From the IMG/VR virus record IMGVR_UViG_3300033182_000652, positions 1 to 64,000 of that record: 64,000 nt of DNA. One strand, given 5' to 3'. Positions 19,901 through 26,285 of this stretch are shown in pieces. The stretch's first letter is position 1. The number at the start of each line of letters is the position of its first letter. The position numbers and the translations under genes are program-made. Source of the stretch: a virus. The notes under the pieces are model-generated. The model saw nothing but the letters and a program-made list of their open reading frames with translations. It was not told the origin of the DNA and made no database searches.

Positions 19901-21881
19901 AAGGAAGCTTGCGGACATTGTTTCCTGTGAAGGCGTCTATTTCTGCCGTAATCTTACGGATATCTGCTTCAAGGCGTGATTTGTTCCTAAAGAAAGCATC
20001 CGCACTCAACAACGTATCAATTCTATGAACCGTCTCATGAATAGCTACTTGCTCAAGACCGCTACCTCGAAGTGAAGTGATTTGGTACTGCTTAATATTA
20101 CTCAGCAACTTTGCAATTTCAGGAGTATTCCCCACACCCAAAGGCAACTCTACGCCGTCAGGCCCATCATCAGGACCAAACCTTCTAATAGTTCCATTTT
20201 TACGATCAATAACTAAATGCTCTTCTAAGCCCAACACTCGTGGAGAAAGGGTTAGTACCCCAGTTTTATGGTTGAAGGAACCACCTGCAAAAAGGTTTCG
20301 TTTACCATCGGATTTATCGTAACCAATACGAATTTCTTTAGGCCGAAACTCGGGACTTAAACCATCCGTTGCGGTTTTAATTTTACGCAACAACCCCTCA
20401 TTCTCCACACCCCCAGGGATATAACTAAGAATACCTGAATCCCCAAAAAGATCCTGAAGTTCAGCATCAAATTTTACTTCAATGTCTCTCGGAGTAGTAG
20501 CGTCTTTAAGCTCAGCTGTTAACTCCGATAAACGCACACGAAACTGGTCAGCCAACACATGATCGCCTTCAGAATCAAGTCGCTGAATCTCAAGCTCCGC
20601 AATTTCTATATCTCTCAAAACTTGAGTGATCACATCAAAGTCCTGATATTGCCCACTCAACTCACCAGCACGCTCAACAAACCTACTGTCAGAAGTTATC
20701 TCTTTGCTCGAACTAATACCAATACGCTTATCAGCACGCCTCGCTGCTTTATCAGAAAGAGTACGAATCGCTTCGCCAGCAATATCGTCAGTTTTACGTC
20801 TAAAAGTGTAACCTGTCAGATAATCATAATCTTTAAATTCACGACTCTTTCTAAACAAATTATCTAGCAGCTCAGGATTATCGACCATGTACTGCAGCTG
20901 ACTATAGTAGCCAAGATGATCTTCAAGCGAAGATGTGTTTTTAGTAAGCCAATCCGCATGATAACGAACTTTGTCAAAATCACGATTAACGTAAGCATCA
21001 ATCAACTCTTTTATGTGGTGATCATGCCAAGTCGTCACAGGAATAGTAGAAACCAGCGTTTGTAAAAGGCGGGCATTATTTTCATCAATTGGCCCGATTA
21101 CATCTGCTACAGATCGGTTCTGTCTACGAGCCTCGGTTTGTAACTCATTTAAACGACTACTAAAAGCAGTAAACGACACTGATCCCCCAAATTTAAGCAT
21201 GTCGCGTAATTCTGCGCCCAACGGTAGGCTCTCATACACCTGCTCCGGAGAATCCATGTAATTACCGAATAAACGCCCCTCCATAGCCAAAAACAAAAAC
21301 TGACGATTACCGACAGCCTTAGCATCCATGTCAGTCACATCTTCAACAGAAATCTTATACAAAGCACGCAGTTTGTCTTGAGTCTCTTGAGTAATCAAAC
21401 CACTCTCAACAGCCTCCGGTAACAAAAGACCAGCTATTTTATCATCAATGTACGCCCGACGCTGATCCAACTTCGTTGTCGCATTAGCCGCATCAAACCC
21501 AGCAAGACGTACATCATCACCAGCATCATCAAAACGAGACTCATCAGCCAAAGAACGCCCCAAAAACCCACGAGGCAAAATGCCACGAGACTCCAAAAGC
21601 GAAGGCGAATCATCACCCAACGTCCCCAAAGACCCACCCAACGTGGAAGAATCAGTATCTCTAAACGACGGCGTAAAATCCCAAACAGACCCGTCAGCAC
21701 GAACAAACTCTACCCGATCACGATCAACCTGACCGTACTCGCTCCAAATCTCACCCGTGTCAATAAAGCGCAAATACGCCCCTTTAGGGCGCTCCCAAAT
21801 CGTTCCATCCTGAACAAGACCATCAAGGTCACCGTCACGAGGAAACGGCACAAAAGGTACAACACGAGGTTTCCTAGCCAT
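13911..21881 (-). CDS. Giant polyvalent protein: metallopeptidase-like, DnaQ exonuclease and two ADP-ribosyltransferase-like domains
   Basis: A 2656-aa protein. N-terminus (about 10-70): DGDLDGLVQDGTIWERP segment common in large actinophage proteins. Residues ~540-800: zinc-peptidase-like region with HETVH (His615, Glu616, His619) and a downstream acidic helix TLAEVISSQ. Residues ~940-1130: DEDDh 3'-5' exonuclease with VVVFDTETAG (Asp947, Glu949), AHNAAFDLKRME and WHTADADSE. Residues ~1960-2075: ADP-ribosyltransferase of R-S-ExE type, LYRGL (Arg1966), SWTSRLD, EQEVVV (Glu2065/Glu2067). Residues ~2220-2330: second, PARP/KptA-like ADP-ribosyltransferase with VFHGTT (His2226) and AVYTSET. Such fusions, called polyvalent proteins, are thought to enter the host with phage DNA and modify or cut host targets. 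It lies between connector and sheath genes. Domain calls rest on motifs seen by eye; substrates are unknown. Confidence 0.78.
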   Translation of the reverse strand: MARKPRVVPFVPFPRDGDLDGLVQDGTIWERPKGAYLRFIDTGEIWSEYGQVDRDRVEFVRADGSVWDFTPSFRDTDSSTLGGSLGTLGDDSPSLLESRGILPRGFLGRSLADESRFDDAGDDVRLAGFDAANATTKLDQRRAYIDDKIAGLLLPEAVESGLITQETQDKLRALYKISVEDVTDMDAKAVGNRQFLFLAMEGRLFGNYMDSPEQVYESLPLGAELRDMLKFGGSVSFTAFSSRLNELQTEARRQNRSVADVIGPIDENNARLLQTLVSTIPVTTWHDHHIKELIDAYVNRDFDKVRYHADWLTKNTSSLEDHLGYYSQLQYMVDNPELLDNLFRKSREFKDYDYLTGYTFRRKTDDIAGEAIRTLSDKAARRADKRIGISSSKEITSDSRFVERAGELSGQYQDFDVITQVLRDIEIAELEIQRLDSEGDHVLADQFRVRLSELTAELKDATTPRDIEVKFDAELQDLFGDSGILSYIPGGVENEGLLRKIKTATDGLSPEFRPKEIRIGYDKSDGKRNLFAGGSFNHKTGVLTLSPRVLGLEEHLVIDRKNGTIRRFGPDDGPDGVELPLGVGNTPEIAKLLSNIKQYQITSLRGSGLEQVAIHETVHRIDTLLSADAFFRNKSRLEADIRKITAEIDAFTGNNVRKLPLLKRRRQMQSELRSLERQRKRGSYAAAKDSPIRLASQQWIDESTPWLEAFTEEMELAPTFSNQAYLLSILGYDSNSDYIAQRFGYKRDSKIIPSKIQDKITTTDRVETLAEVISSQVLGNRRIPAGTSGTDSHLPEMLDNYAKQIIPEELKFILSDPNWRDDQLPPLTALAGRQELDIASATPESLLDREPRGSLLPRVAGDPSATSQMLSDAASEDRYHRILGELAQAEIDEPELFRDGVLVDSVRSPFSPPPHLAGSGLRDELAEATSWREVSQLLKGKRVVVFDTETAGRMDPDEVDEDRIVQLGGVVYVDGVLVDRFSMYVNVDYDELSDWSQANLIDADGKPMSPEFLAKQPDMPTVLQEFMRFANGDSDGSDVVFMAHNAAFDLKRMELERQRHDPDGVPSFDLDEVTYFDTMGLGNIAKRAGIEDGPGSASLKKLQEFFGLEDFSWHTADADSEMTGQVLWRLLDYMDENDVPLDGLDPVAGLERQREDFAEYDGKVAEFLRQKERLAELRGLSDQLRADSDDAVSEMVVMGAEGLDGGEEIPVRDGLHVHMDGYVPDPVTRDDIARQLGFADAGELDAATADDPVMANNARILEELASYGFSLERMNKLSPEEWEERRTANLPRGNTIRFGQGKPLDDAQLDSVFGRLMAENEEQIKTMEERIRERPDTWDTPSQNRELAWRKDFIETYESLTFEERKQLVVDYLRNIFDDPDTTVVVDSDYIRDVFRDGINKNSHFPEVRSGSSSGGPGSVREGFEASMMGVHADSPPELRPSYGSLIPGEQRRLARKLALEDLSPVMIDSDGVVKSRGVMTEEAEAEIGSIVSEVLEEFPDVQRLSDLPDADKETAVAAVNDKVFERFGLGYLTEEARLEFNDKEVGLISPGAVRGGTMMLDPKVLFRSSVSDGDSINNSGSPVPVSANMTDQDLLEIVFKKSSTPGDNTINPTYFFAALSGSDSTVLSRRGGLNERRQEYVPTGYFQYLETQIFGNFRSDEVIAAEIPNATLEERKKLGIPEGIPDLTPESEVAAIKAQRAAERAGQSIDAVAADAAATIDDLDDAGDEVVSFMARSSDDIDPNFGLPPGPDSPTEWDRERLSNADRLDGFTQPPTNISALDGEGLREDQKSLNRFVAEAATEEDLVPLQEALRQAVEDEGSPLYLEAERGSLGDEKTFKVIQALDDLIAFRSSSDESADQQQRIREAEEELAIQLRNAIGHHWGSARSEVFHWDFLSERVQTVLGDEFGVSIQHERRESPSDFESIRNLQEALAPFVDAWARSQYSATQQYLKENDITEVNLYRGLFIPRSKSSEVPRGTTTDRGVPRARGLQSWTSRLDTALLFLGNKYETAKDEIQKIKDSGEDLGMPEHVLLHDVVPAELIFGFASDAHKESFRFGISVEQEVVVLGGSSRRVNMLGDDFLDLHREPSGNFIIDREESAFRLSEDAVFDYLSSDAKITQLGNLSSADELTGVDDLTASVERIQEQFALQDLETRLDSGSRIFYDMETDLYFALDDSGDGPTEIETFESFDDFVYSIDTSELEEQALQDWRENDAKRTVVFHGTTAEALETIRTEGLDPRSDTRGIVNRGVGDAVYTSETADVAEASYDVVVEIDLPRAIEDGVISVDSLDREPDVIRNEVLTGIASSFAVDDFVPEESIDGTRPDTVVISDRIPPEYLLVNGEPLVPQSVSKATLPDSVGRETFSGSAITPRSLEEVKDTLYYLIGSQDFEEAERVSGMSREEFEAELTSRVSKYLADSLKDGSLSMRMPGSGLRELIAGDGRFKNQFETGRSQAYFDPSFRRALEEGLGVDETVEGALRPKYGYVEGTIWDEAETRNILQGYGDVNVRFKDEVADRTTVSFGDTLDDRVFGVRISDLRDGSVDPERLGNAIEEFSIANVWLENETNLNSGGESIYAELQFHGILGLEDVDEIVFTTGTKKFETREEADAFFKVIQDAGITLKFGDVEALEEVVTAEYLYDYLVVDPESAR

Positions 21882-21894
21882 ACTATCTATTATA
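21882..21894 (-). promoter_or_regulatory. -10 element close to the start of the giant gene
   Basis: TATAAT (21894-21889) lies 7 nt before the ATG at 21881, and no Shine-Dalgarno sequence is present between them. This is close to the 6-nt leaderless spacing seen elsewhere. No clear -35 is visible. Confidence 0.4.
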
Positions 21895-21906
21895 GCTCAA
21901 CCGGAC

Positions 21907-22779
21907 CTACGAAGACGGCGTGACCTCTAACGAACTCGCAGAATACGCACCAGTACCGCCACCATTCAAAGCAGCCACCCGGAACATGTAGCCAAAACCA
22001 TTCGTCAAACCCGTCACCCGATAAAACCCCTCGACCGAACCCGTATCGGCAACAACCGTAGACCACGTGTCACCATCATCAATGCTTTGCTGAATCGTAT
22101 AACCAGAGATCTCGTACACGCCACCATTCCACGTAGACTCAACCCAAGCCAACGTAGCTTCAGTATCGCCAGCAACTGCAACAACGTTTGTGGGAGCATT
22201 CGGGGTAGCCGCCATTTTTTCCACAGTAGCCTCAGAAGACTGCATAATGCCTAATGGAGTGCGGGTCAGAACTTCTTCAAGGGTTAAAGAGTAACCTATG
22301 TATGACCCCGCCAGTAACCGCTCACCTTTAATCAAAGTCAAATCAGAGAACTGCTCGACAATAGTCCCCTCATCAATCTTGGGTGAACACGGCACGTCAG
22401 AATCGTAAGCAGAAAGCGAAGGATGATCCATCAACGCTTCACGAACAACGGTTGTCAAGTTATCTCGTTGATCAGTGACAGTCTGTGCACCAGCATCCCG
22501 AACCCAAACATAGGTACGCATATCATACACAACCTGCAAATCAGGATCAAATGCGGAAGTATAAGCAGTCCGGTTAATAGAATCGGTGCTCATCACAATA
22601 GTAATAATGGTTGGCCATCTATCAAGCTGAAACGGCTCATGGCTAACATACAAACGAGGATCAGGCAACTGGCTGGCGCTCAGGTTCCAATGGTTCCTGT
22701 AAGCAACCAACCTAGAAGGCAGATCTGCTGCTAAATAATTGGTAACAAACTGTTTAGCCAAACGGCTTCCACTCATCAT
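21907..22779 (-). CDS. Neck/tail-terminator-like protein with C-terminal fibronectin type III domain
   Basis: A 290-aa protein. The N-terminal ~190 residues lie where head-tail completion or tail terminator proteins are encoded, next to the gp10-like connector gene. The C-terminal ~95 residues form a fibronectin type III/Ig-like domain: APTNVVAVAGDTEATLAWV, GYTIQQSIDDGDTWS, FRVAALNGGGTGAYS. Fn3 domains on virions are usually displayed on the surface and may bind cell-wall sugars. Start at 22779 (a second ATG follows at once). The terminator role is from gene order; the Fn3 domain is clear. Confidence 0.65.
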   Translation of the reverse strand: MMSGSRLAKQFVTNYLAADLPSRLVAYRNHWNLSASQLPDPRLYVSHEPFQLDRWPTIITIVMSTDSINRTAYTSAFDPDLQVVYDMRTYVWVRDAGAQTVTDQRDNLTTVVREALMDHPSLSAYDSDVPCSPKIDEGTIVEQFSDLTLIKGERLLAGSYIGYSLTLEEVLTRTPLGIMQSSEATVEKMAATPNAPTNVVAVAGDTEATLAWVESTWNGGVYEISGYTIQQSIDDGDTWSTVVADTGSVEGFYRVTGLTNGFGYMFRVAALNGGGTGAYSASSLEVTPSS

Positions 22780-22790
22780 AATTCAAACAC

Positions 22791-23417
22791 CTACTGTCCT
22801 AACAAATCGCTGCCGCTGTACGTCTTGCTCCAATACGGAATATTAGGACCAGACAGACCCGTCTTCTTCAACCAAGTATAGTACTTGCCTACCGAACCAC
22901 CGTAAATAACTCTCTCAGCAATAGCAGAACCCAGCTTTGAAGAGAAGTGACGGCCCTTCGGCTCGCCAAAATTAAACAAGAACGGTCGAGCAGGCATCTT
23001 ACTTGTACCGTATTGAATGAAACTTGCATACGGAACAACTCTACCATCAATCCCATCTCTCGTTAAATCCGTACCAAACTTCATACTATGCGACTTATAC
23101 TCTCTAACCGCTCCTCGTGCATTGTCAACAGTAAGGCTCTTTCTTAAATCGCCAGTTCTAACAAGCACACCTTTATTGCCATATCCCTCTTCTATTTTCC
23201 ATGCAACAGTTTCAGGCGCTAGTACGGTCCATGTCCCACGACCGTTATTGCGAAAATCTTCCCGAATCTGACGTTTGACCCTTGTAGCTGCCCACTCAAA
23301 CTGCGACTTGAAACCTTTTGCAGAACGGCGACGCATAGCATTAAAATGCTTAGTCATTTCCCGCTTGTCAACTTTGACACTATACGTCAGAATCGGCCTT
23401 TTTCTTCTACGTGCCAT
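22791..23417 (-). CDS. Head-tail completion protein, HK97 gp10/virion-morphogenesis-like
   Basis: A 208-aa basic protein. The central motifs VLVRTGDLRKSLT and YASFIQYGTSKMPARPFL are the typical signature of gp10/gpS-like proteins, which complete the head-tail interface. The N-terminus is strongly basic (MARRRKRP). The start at ATG 23417 is chosen over an upstream TTG that would overlap the preceding gene; an AAGGG lies 9 nt before it. It overlaps neither neighbour by more than the stop region, so it belongs to the connector set 21907-24063. Confidence 0.8.
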   Translation of the reverse strand: MARRRKRPILTYSVKVDKREMTKHFNAMRRRSAKGFKSQFEWAATRVKRQIREDFRNNGRGTWTVLAPETVAWKIEEGYGNKGVLVRTGDLRKSLTVDNARGAVREYKSHSMKFGTDLTRDGIDGRVVPYASFIQYGTSKMPARPFLFNFGEPKGRHFSSKLGSAIAERVIYGGSVGKYYTWLKKTGLSGPNIPYWSKTYSGSDLLGQ

Positions 23418-23418
23418 A

Positions 23419-24063
23419 TCAAGCAACCCTTACACGGCGATACTTCCGAAGAGTAAACAACTCCCTATCAGAAAAACCAGTCTCCAACGGTGCGACATTC
23501 CTCGTTGTCAAATCCTTCAAACCAACCACATCATCATGCATGTTTTGCATCTCACGAGTCGCCGCCCGCAACATCAAAATTTTAAACGCTTTAATGTTCG
23601 GACCATCCAACCCAGCCGTATACGTAACCTCAATGCGATCATTCGCAAAAGCATTAAACAAATCAATACCATAATCACGAGTCACATAATCACGCTCCGC
23701 AACCTGAGCCGTCGCCGTAGCAGACGCAGAAGCAGGCGTAATCGAAACAGAAGACACCGAAACAACCGGACTATTATCCAAATACAACGTATACATAGGC
23801 GTATAAATAATCCCAGGAGAAGTCAACATAGAAGCAGGATCCGTAGTGTAATTGTAATAGTACTGCTGATTTACAACACCCCGACCAACATCAGGAACAC
23901 GATACGTTTCTGTAAACTCAGTCTGCTCGACAGGGCGACGCAAATACGCCTCTAACTCAGACTGTAAACCTTCAATTATAAACTCGGCAGCGTTTTCCTG
24001 AGTGTTCGTGAGCGTAATGTCCATGTAGGTGGTAATATCAGAGACTGTAATAAGAGCCATCAT
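23419..24063 (-). CDS. Head-tail connector (gp6-like adaptor)
   Basis: A 214-aa protein. The N-terminal helical part (TVSDITTYMD, NAAEFIIEGLQSELEAYLRRP) is the pattern of gp6/gp15-like connectors, which form a ring under the portal. A beta-rich middle and a C-terminal helix (LMLRAATREMQNMHDD) follow. It precedes the gp10-like and terminator-like genes, in the usual order portal-side to tail-side. Start at 24063; an adjacent second ATG has better spacing from an AGG. Confidence 0.72.
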   Translation of the reverse strand: MMALITVSDITTYMDITLTNTQENAAEFIIEGLQSELEAYLRRPVEQTEFTETYRVPDVGRGVVNQQYYYNYTTDPASMLTSPGIIYTPMYTLYLDNSPVVSVSSVSITPASASATATAQVAERDYVTRDYGIDLFNAFANDRIEVTYTAGLDGPNIKAFKILMLRAATREMQNMHDDVVGLKDLTTRNVAPLETGFSDRELFTLRKYRRVRVA

Positions 24064-24075
24064 CGCCTACTTTCC

Positions 24076-24438
24076 CTAAAGCGGTCTGCCGGTATTTTTA
24101 CGAGCAGCTCTCTTAGCTGCGGCGGTTTTCTTTTGGTCCGCTTTTAGCTGTGCAAGAAAACGCTCTACCTGTTCGGGGGTCCTATTAAATTTAAGCTGCC
24201 CTACCGTAGCGCCCGTTAAGTTAGCGCCCTTTTTGTTGTATTTTTGTCGCCACTCTTTGCGAAGATTCTTCATATCGTTAGCGTTATCAAAAATACTCTG
24301 CTGGGTTTTTGTCAGGCTCCCATTCTTCTTTCGTAAAGCACGCAAAGACGTAAGAATTCGATTAAGTTCCCGGTCGCTTTTACCATCCAGCTTATCGTCA
24401 GGTTTAACTTTCCCGACACCCTCAATAACCACAGCCAT
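24076..24438 (-). CDS. Basic Lys/Ala-rich small protein, possibly virion-associated
   Basis: A 120-aa, strongly basic and mostly helical protein (DRELNRILTSLRALRKKNG, LKADQKKTAAAKRAARKNTG). It is encoded immediately before the connector genes. Composition suggests DNA or acidic-protein binding, for instance a head-internal or capsid-associated protein. No known domain recognised. Start ATG 24438 with GGGG 6 nt upstream. Confidence 0.55.
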   Translation of the reverse strand: MAVVIEGVGKVKPDDKLDGKSDRELNRILTSLRALRKKNGSLTKTQQSIFDNANDMKNLRKEWRQKYNKKGANLTGATVGQLKFNRTPEQVERFLAQLKADQKKTAAAKRAARKNTGRPL

Positions 24439-24500
24439 AACAGCCCCAATCCAAAAACAATACTGATACTATGATACCGTATCCAGCAACAGCATTAATC

Positions 24501-24971
24501 CTAATCTGCCATTTGCTTCAAAAAGCTACCATCCAAAAGCATCAAACCAATCGTGGAATAGCCAACAATGTCCAGATAAGTGTCCTCCACCGCCTCATTC
24601 TCAGGCAGACGGCCAGAATCCAACAGATTCTCTAAACGTGCAACCTTGTCGTGGAGACGAACAATCAGACCACGATGCCCAAACCTGAGAATGTTCTCGG
24701 AACCATAATCTCGCTGCTTATTGCATAGCGTCCGCCACACAAAATCCTTTTCTAGCGAAATATCAGCATGCTTGGTCATCACCGCTAGCTGAAACCAAAC
24801 CTCAGGATCAACCAACTCCTTATTGCCGACAAAATAGGTTTCAATAAGCGAATCAATATACTCCCGAATGTCTTCCACCGTAGTAACCTGGGCCGACTCG
24901 GCCTTCCACACGCTGTCAATATGTGTCAACGCATGATCTTCCCACGTCAACAAATCGTCAATTACTGTCAT
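24501..24971 (-). CDS. DUF1599/Nmad1-like nucleotide-modification-associated protein
   Basis: A 156-aa protein. Its C-terminal half matches the DUF1599 (nucleotide modification associated domain 1) pattern: CNKQRDYGSENILRFG, RLHDKVARLENLL, NEAVEDTYLDIVGYSTIGL. Family members are common in phages next to DNA-base modification genes and have been proposed to act on modified nucleotides. It overlaps the preceding membrane-protein gene by 4 nt, giving a small operon 25661-24501. It sits away from the other possible modification genes (48-57 kb). The family call is by motif; biochemical activity is unknown. Confidence 0.65.
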   Translation of the reverse strand: MTVIDDLLTWEDHALTHIDSVWKAESAQVTTVEDIREYIDSLIETYFVGNKELVDPEVWFQLAVMTKHADISLEKDFVWRTLCNKQRDYGSENILRFGHRGLIVRLHDKVARLENLLDSGRLPENEAVEDTYLDIVGYSTIGLMLLDGSFLKQMAD

Positions 24972-25282
24972 GACTTCGCACCCTTCGACATGCTCAGCTT
25001 CACGGAAAATAAAATCCAGAGAATAGATGAAACTAGAAAAGCGTCAGTGTAACCAATACCGGGTCGGAACGCCATCAGGTTAGGCCATGCAGAATTAGCA
25101 ATGCTGTTTAAAAACATCAGGCCCAAAGCGCCCGTGCCTGCAAGAAAAGCAAAACCGAAAATACTCTGCAAAACCGTGATAAGCACTGCCTGCTTGACTA
25201 CCTGCTGAACGTTCTCTTCTAACTCTGTCGAAAGCTTGCCGGTGAACCGGCTCCAATCTTCAACACCTTGCCTATTTGCCAT
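24968..25282 (-). CDS. Small membrane protein, two transmembrane segments
   Basis: A 104-aa protein. Two hydrophobic segments are visible: VLITVLQSIFGFAFLAGTG and FLVSSILWILFSV, with a Lys-rich C-terminus (SMSKGAKS) expected in the cytoplasm. The N-terminal 30 residues are amphipathic (KLSTELEENVQQVVKQ). The start at ATG 25282 is favoured by AAGGA 8 nt upstream; the ATG at 25288 is also possible. It overlaps both neighbours, so it is translationally coupled. Function unknown; it could act on the host membrane during takeover. Confidence 0.6.
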   Translation of the reverse strand: MANRQGVEDWSRFTGKLSTELEENVQQVVKQAVLITVLQSIFGFAFLAGTGALGLMFLNSIANSAWPNLMAFRPGIGYTDAFLVSSILWILFSVKLSMSKGAKS

Positions 25283-25661
25283 TTTCATATTCCTTTACTA
25301 TCTGATGAACCCGCTGACGGGACAACCTATACCGAGCACCGATCTTAGCTAACGTCTCACCGTTAGCGTACTCACTATAAATCTGACTATTTCTTTCTGC
25401 AATAAAATCCTTCGACTTCGGTCCCGGTCTAACAGGACCCCACGTCCAAGAAGAAAGACTTTCCAATAACTGAATCCGGTTAACAGCCAATGCGTTCTGC
25501 CTGTATCTCGTCCGCATGTAACTAACCCAATTACCCAAACTGATACATTCACCAGAGTCTAAAAACTCTACGTGATCTGTCGGCACGATAGCGTCACCAT
25601 AGCGTTTCTCATATGCGCATAGGGCCTCGTAATGCTTATACCATCGTTGTTCATGCCTCAT
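25272..25661 (-). CDS. Helicase-associated-domain plus helix-turn-helix protein
   Basis: A 129-aa protein. The N-terminal ~80 residues have the helicase-associated (HA, PF03457-like) pattern: RWYKHYEALCAYEKRYG, VPTDHVE, LGNWVSYMRTRYRQN, WTWGPV. The C-terminal ~45 residues are a sigma-70 region 4-like helix-turn-helix (TLAKIGARYRLSRQRVHQIV). It is probably a DNA-binding regulator. It has a strong promoter of its own with no leader: the transcript is expected to start at the ATG (25661). It heads a three-gene operon with the membrane protein and Nmad1-like protein. Confidence 0.65.
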   Translation of the reverse strand: MRHEQRWYKHYEALCAYEKRYGDAIVPTDHVEFLDSGECISLGNWVSYMRTRYRQNALAVNRIQLLESLSSWTWGPVRPGPKSKDFIAERNSQIYSEYANGETLAKIGARYRLSRQRVHQIVKEYENGK

Positions 25662-25667
25662 AGTGGT

Positions 25668-25696
25668 ATCTTAGTAAAGCCCCACCACCATGTCAA
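25668..25696 (-). promoter_or_regulatory. Strong promoter giving a leaderless transcript (HA/HTH gene)
   Basis: TTGACA (25696-25691), 17-bp spacer, TAAGAT (25673-25668), then exactly 6 nt to the ATG at 25661. There is no Shine-Dalgarno site. The -35 lies in the 15-mer GGTTTGCTTGACATG, also found upstream of whiB (60021-60007 region). Confidence 0.75.
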
Positions 25697-25710
25697 GCAA
25701 ACCCCATAAA

Positions 25711-26085
25711 CTAACGTGGCTTATACAGCCTAGCGTTAGCTACCTCACCGGCTAAAGACTTAATAGTCTTGTACGCCTCTTCACTGCCAACCCGCTCAGA
25801 CCAATCCACGATGTCTTCCCCAACAAACATCTCAATAGCTTCCCAACACCTGATAAAGTTAGCTCTCCTGTTAGCTGGTATCTTATCTAACAGTTCGTCA
25901 AAATTATTAGACAGGTTGCGCTCTGGCATCAAACCAACAAAGACAGCAATTGCTGCAGGTAAAGAAAGCCGCTTCTCATCATCAATCGGAACAGTCTCCG
26001 CTAAACCATGCTTACAACAAGCCGCAACAAGAAGCAACTCGTGCTGCACACCATTAAGCCTTAAATCCCTCAAAGAAAAAGCCAT
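25711..26085 (-). CDS. Unknown cytoplasmic protein
   Basis: A 124-aa helical protein (MAFSLRDLRLNGVQHELLL...). It contains two Cys residues in VAACCKHG and the helix KIPANRRANFIRCWEAIEMF. The start at ATG 26085 is chosen because a TTGACT/TATGAT promoter lies exactly 6 nt upstream. The same frame stays open back to a TTG at 26190, but that extension would run through a terminator hairpin. No family recognised. Likely early gene, given its own promoter. Confidence 0.6.
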   Translation of the reverse strand: MAFSLRDLRLNGVQHELLLVAACCKHGLAETVPIDDEKRLSLPAAIAVFVGLMPERNLSNNFDELLDKIPANRRANFIRCWEAIEMFVGEDIVDWSERVGSEEAYKTIKSLAGEVANARLYKPR

Positions 26086-26091
26086 ATTCAT

Positions 26092-26121
26092 ATCATAACG
26101 TAAAAAGCGGGGTTCAGTCAA
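26092..26121 (-). promoter_or_regulatory. Leaderless promoter overlapping a terminator
   Basis: TTGACT (26121-26116), 18-bp spacer, TATGAT (26097-26092), 6 nt, ATG 26085. The -35 and part of the spacer are the loop and 3' arm of the terminator hairpin at 26102-26138. Termination of upstream RNA and initiation of the next gene therefore share the same bases. Confidence 0.6.
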
Positions 26122-26138
26122 ACTGACCAAACCCCGCC
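26102..26138 (-). terminator. Intrinsic terminator
   Basis: On the minus strand GCGGGGTT...CAGT..ACTG...AACCCCGC followed by TTTTTA. Strong GC stem, U tract, correct polarity for RNA coming from the right. It ends the endonuclease VII transcript or the small structured RNA described next. Confidence 0.8.
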
Positions 26139-26265
26139 CTAGACGTGCGATTGCTTTTACGGCTACCGGCACGTTAGCCGATAAACACAATCTCCTCCTT
26201 CGGGGTTAGTCAAATTTGCCGGTACACAAATACTTTAACTTCCCAAATTGCGACAGATTGCAACT
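26102..26265 (-). ncRNA. Candidate structured RNA or attenuator (unnamed)
   Basis: A 160-nt stretch between two genes, without an ATG. A long imperfect hairpin lies at 26149-26192: arms GATTG/CAATC, TTTA/TAAA and CGGCTA/TAGCCG, with a 9-nt loop. Six loop bases (plus-strand ccggca, 26066+100..71) are complementary to tgccgg at 26217-26222, which allows a pseudoknot. An upstream segment (26201-26214, plus-strand cggggttagtcaaa) nearly repeats the terminator arm at 26108-26122. It could pair with the other arm as an antiterminator. A TATAAT box lies at 26277-26272. This is the design of a riboswitch or of a small stable RNA with its own terminator. I cannot match it to a known class. An AAGGAGGAG tract in the middle is probably a ribosome site or purine linker. 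Confidence 0.5.
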
Positions 26266-26285
26266 TTGCGTATTATAATATCCCG

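Noticed and set aside
26085-26190. Extended start (TTG at 26190) for the 25711 gene
   Set aside because: It would translate through a terminator hairpin and the spacing from AAGGAGG is too short; a leaderless promoter fits the ATG at 26085 better.
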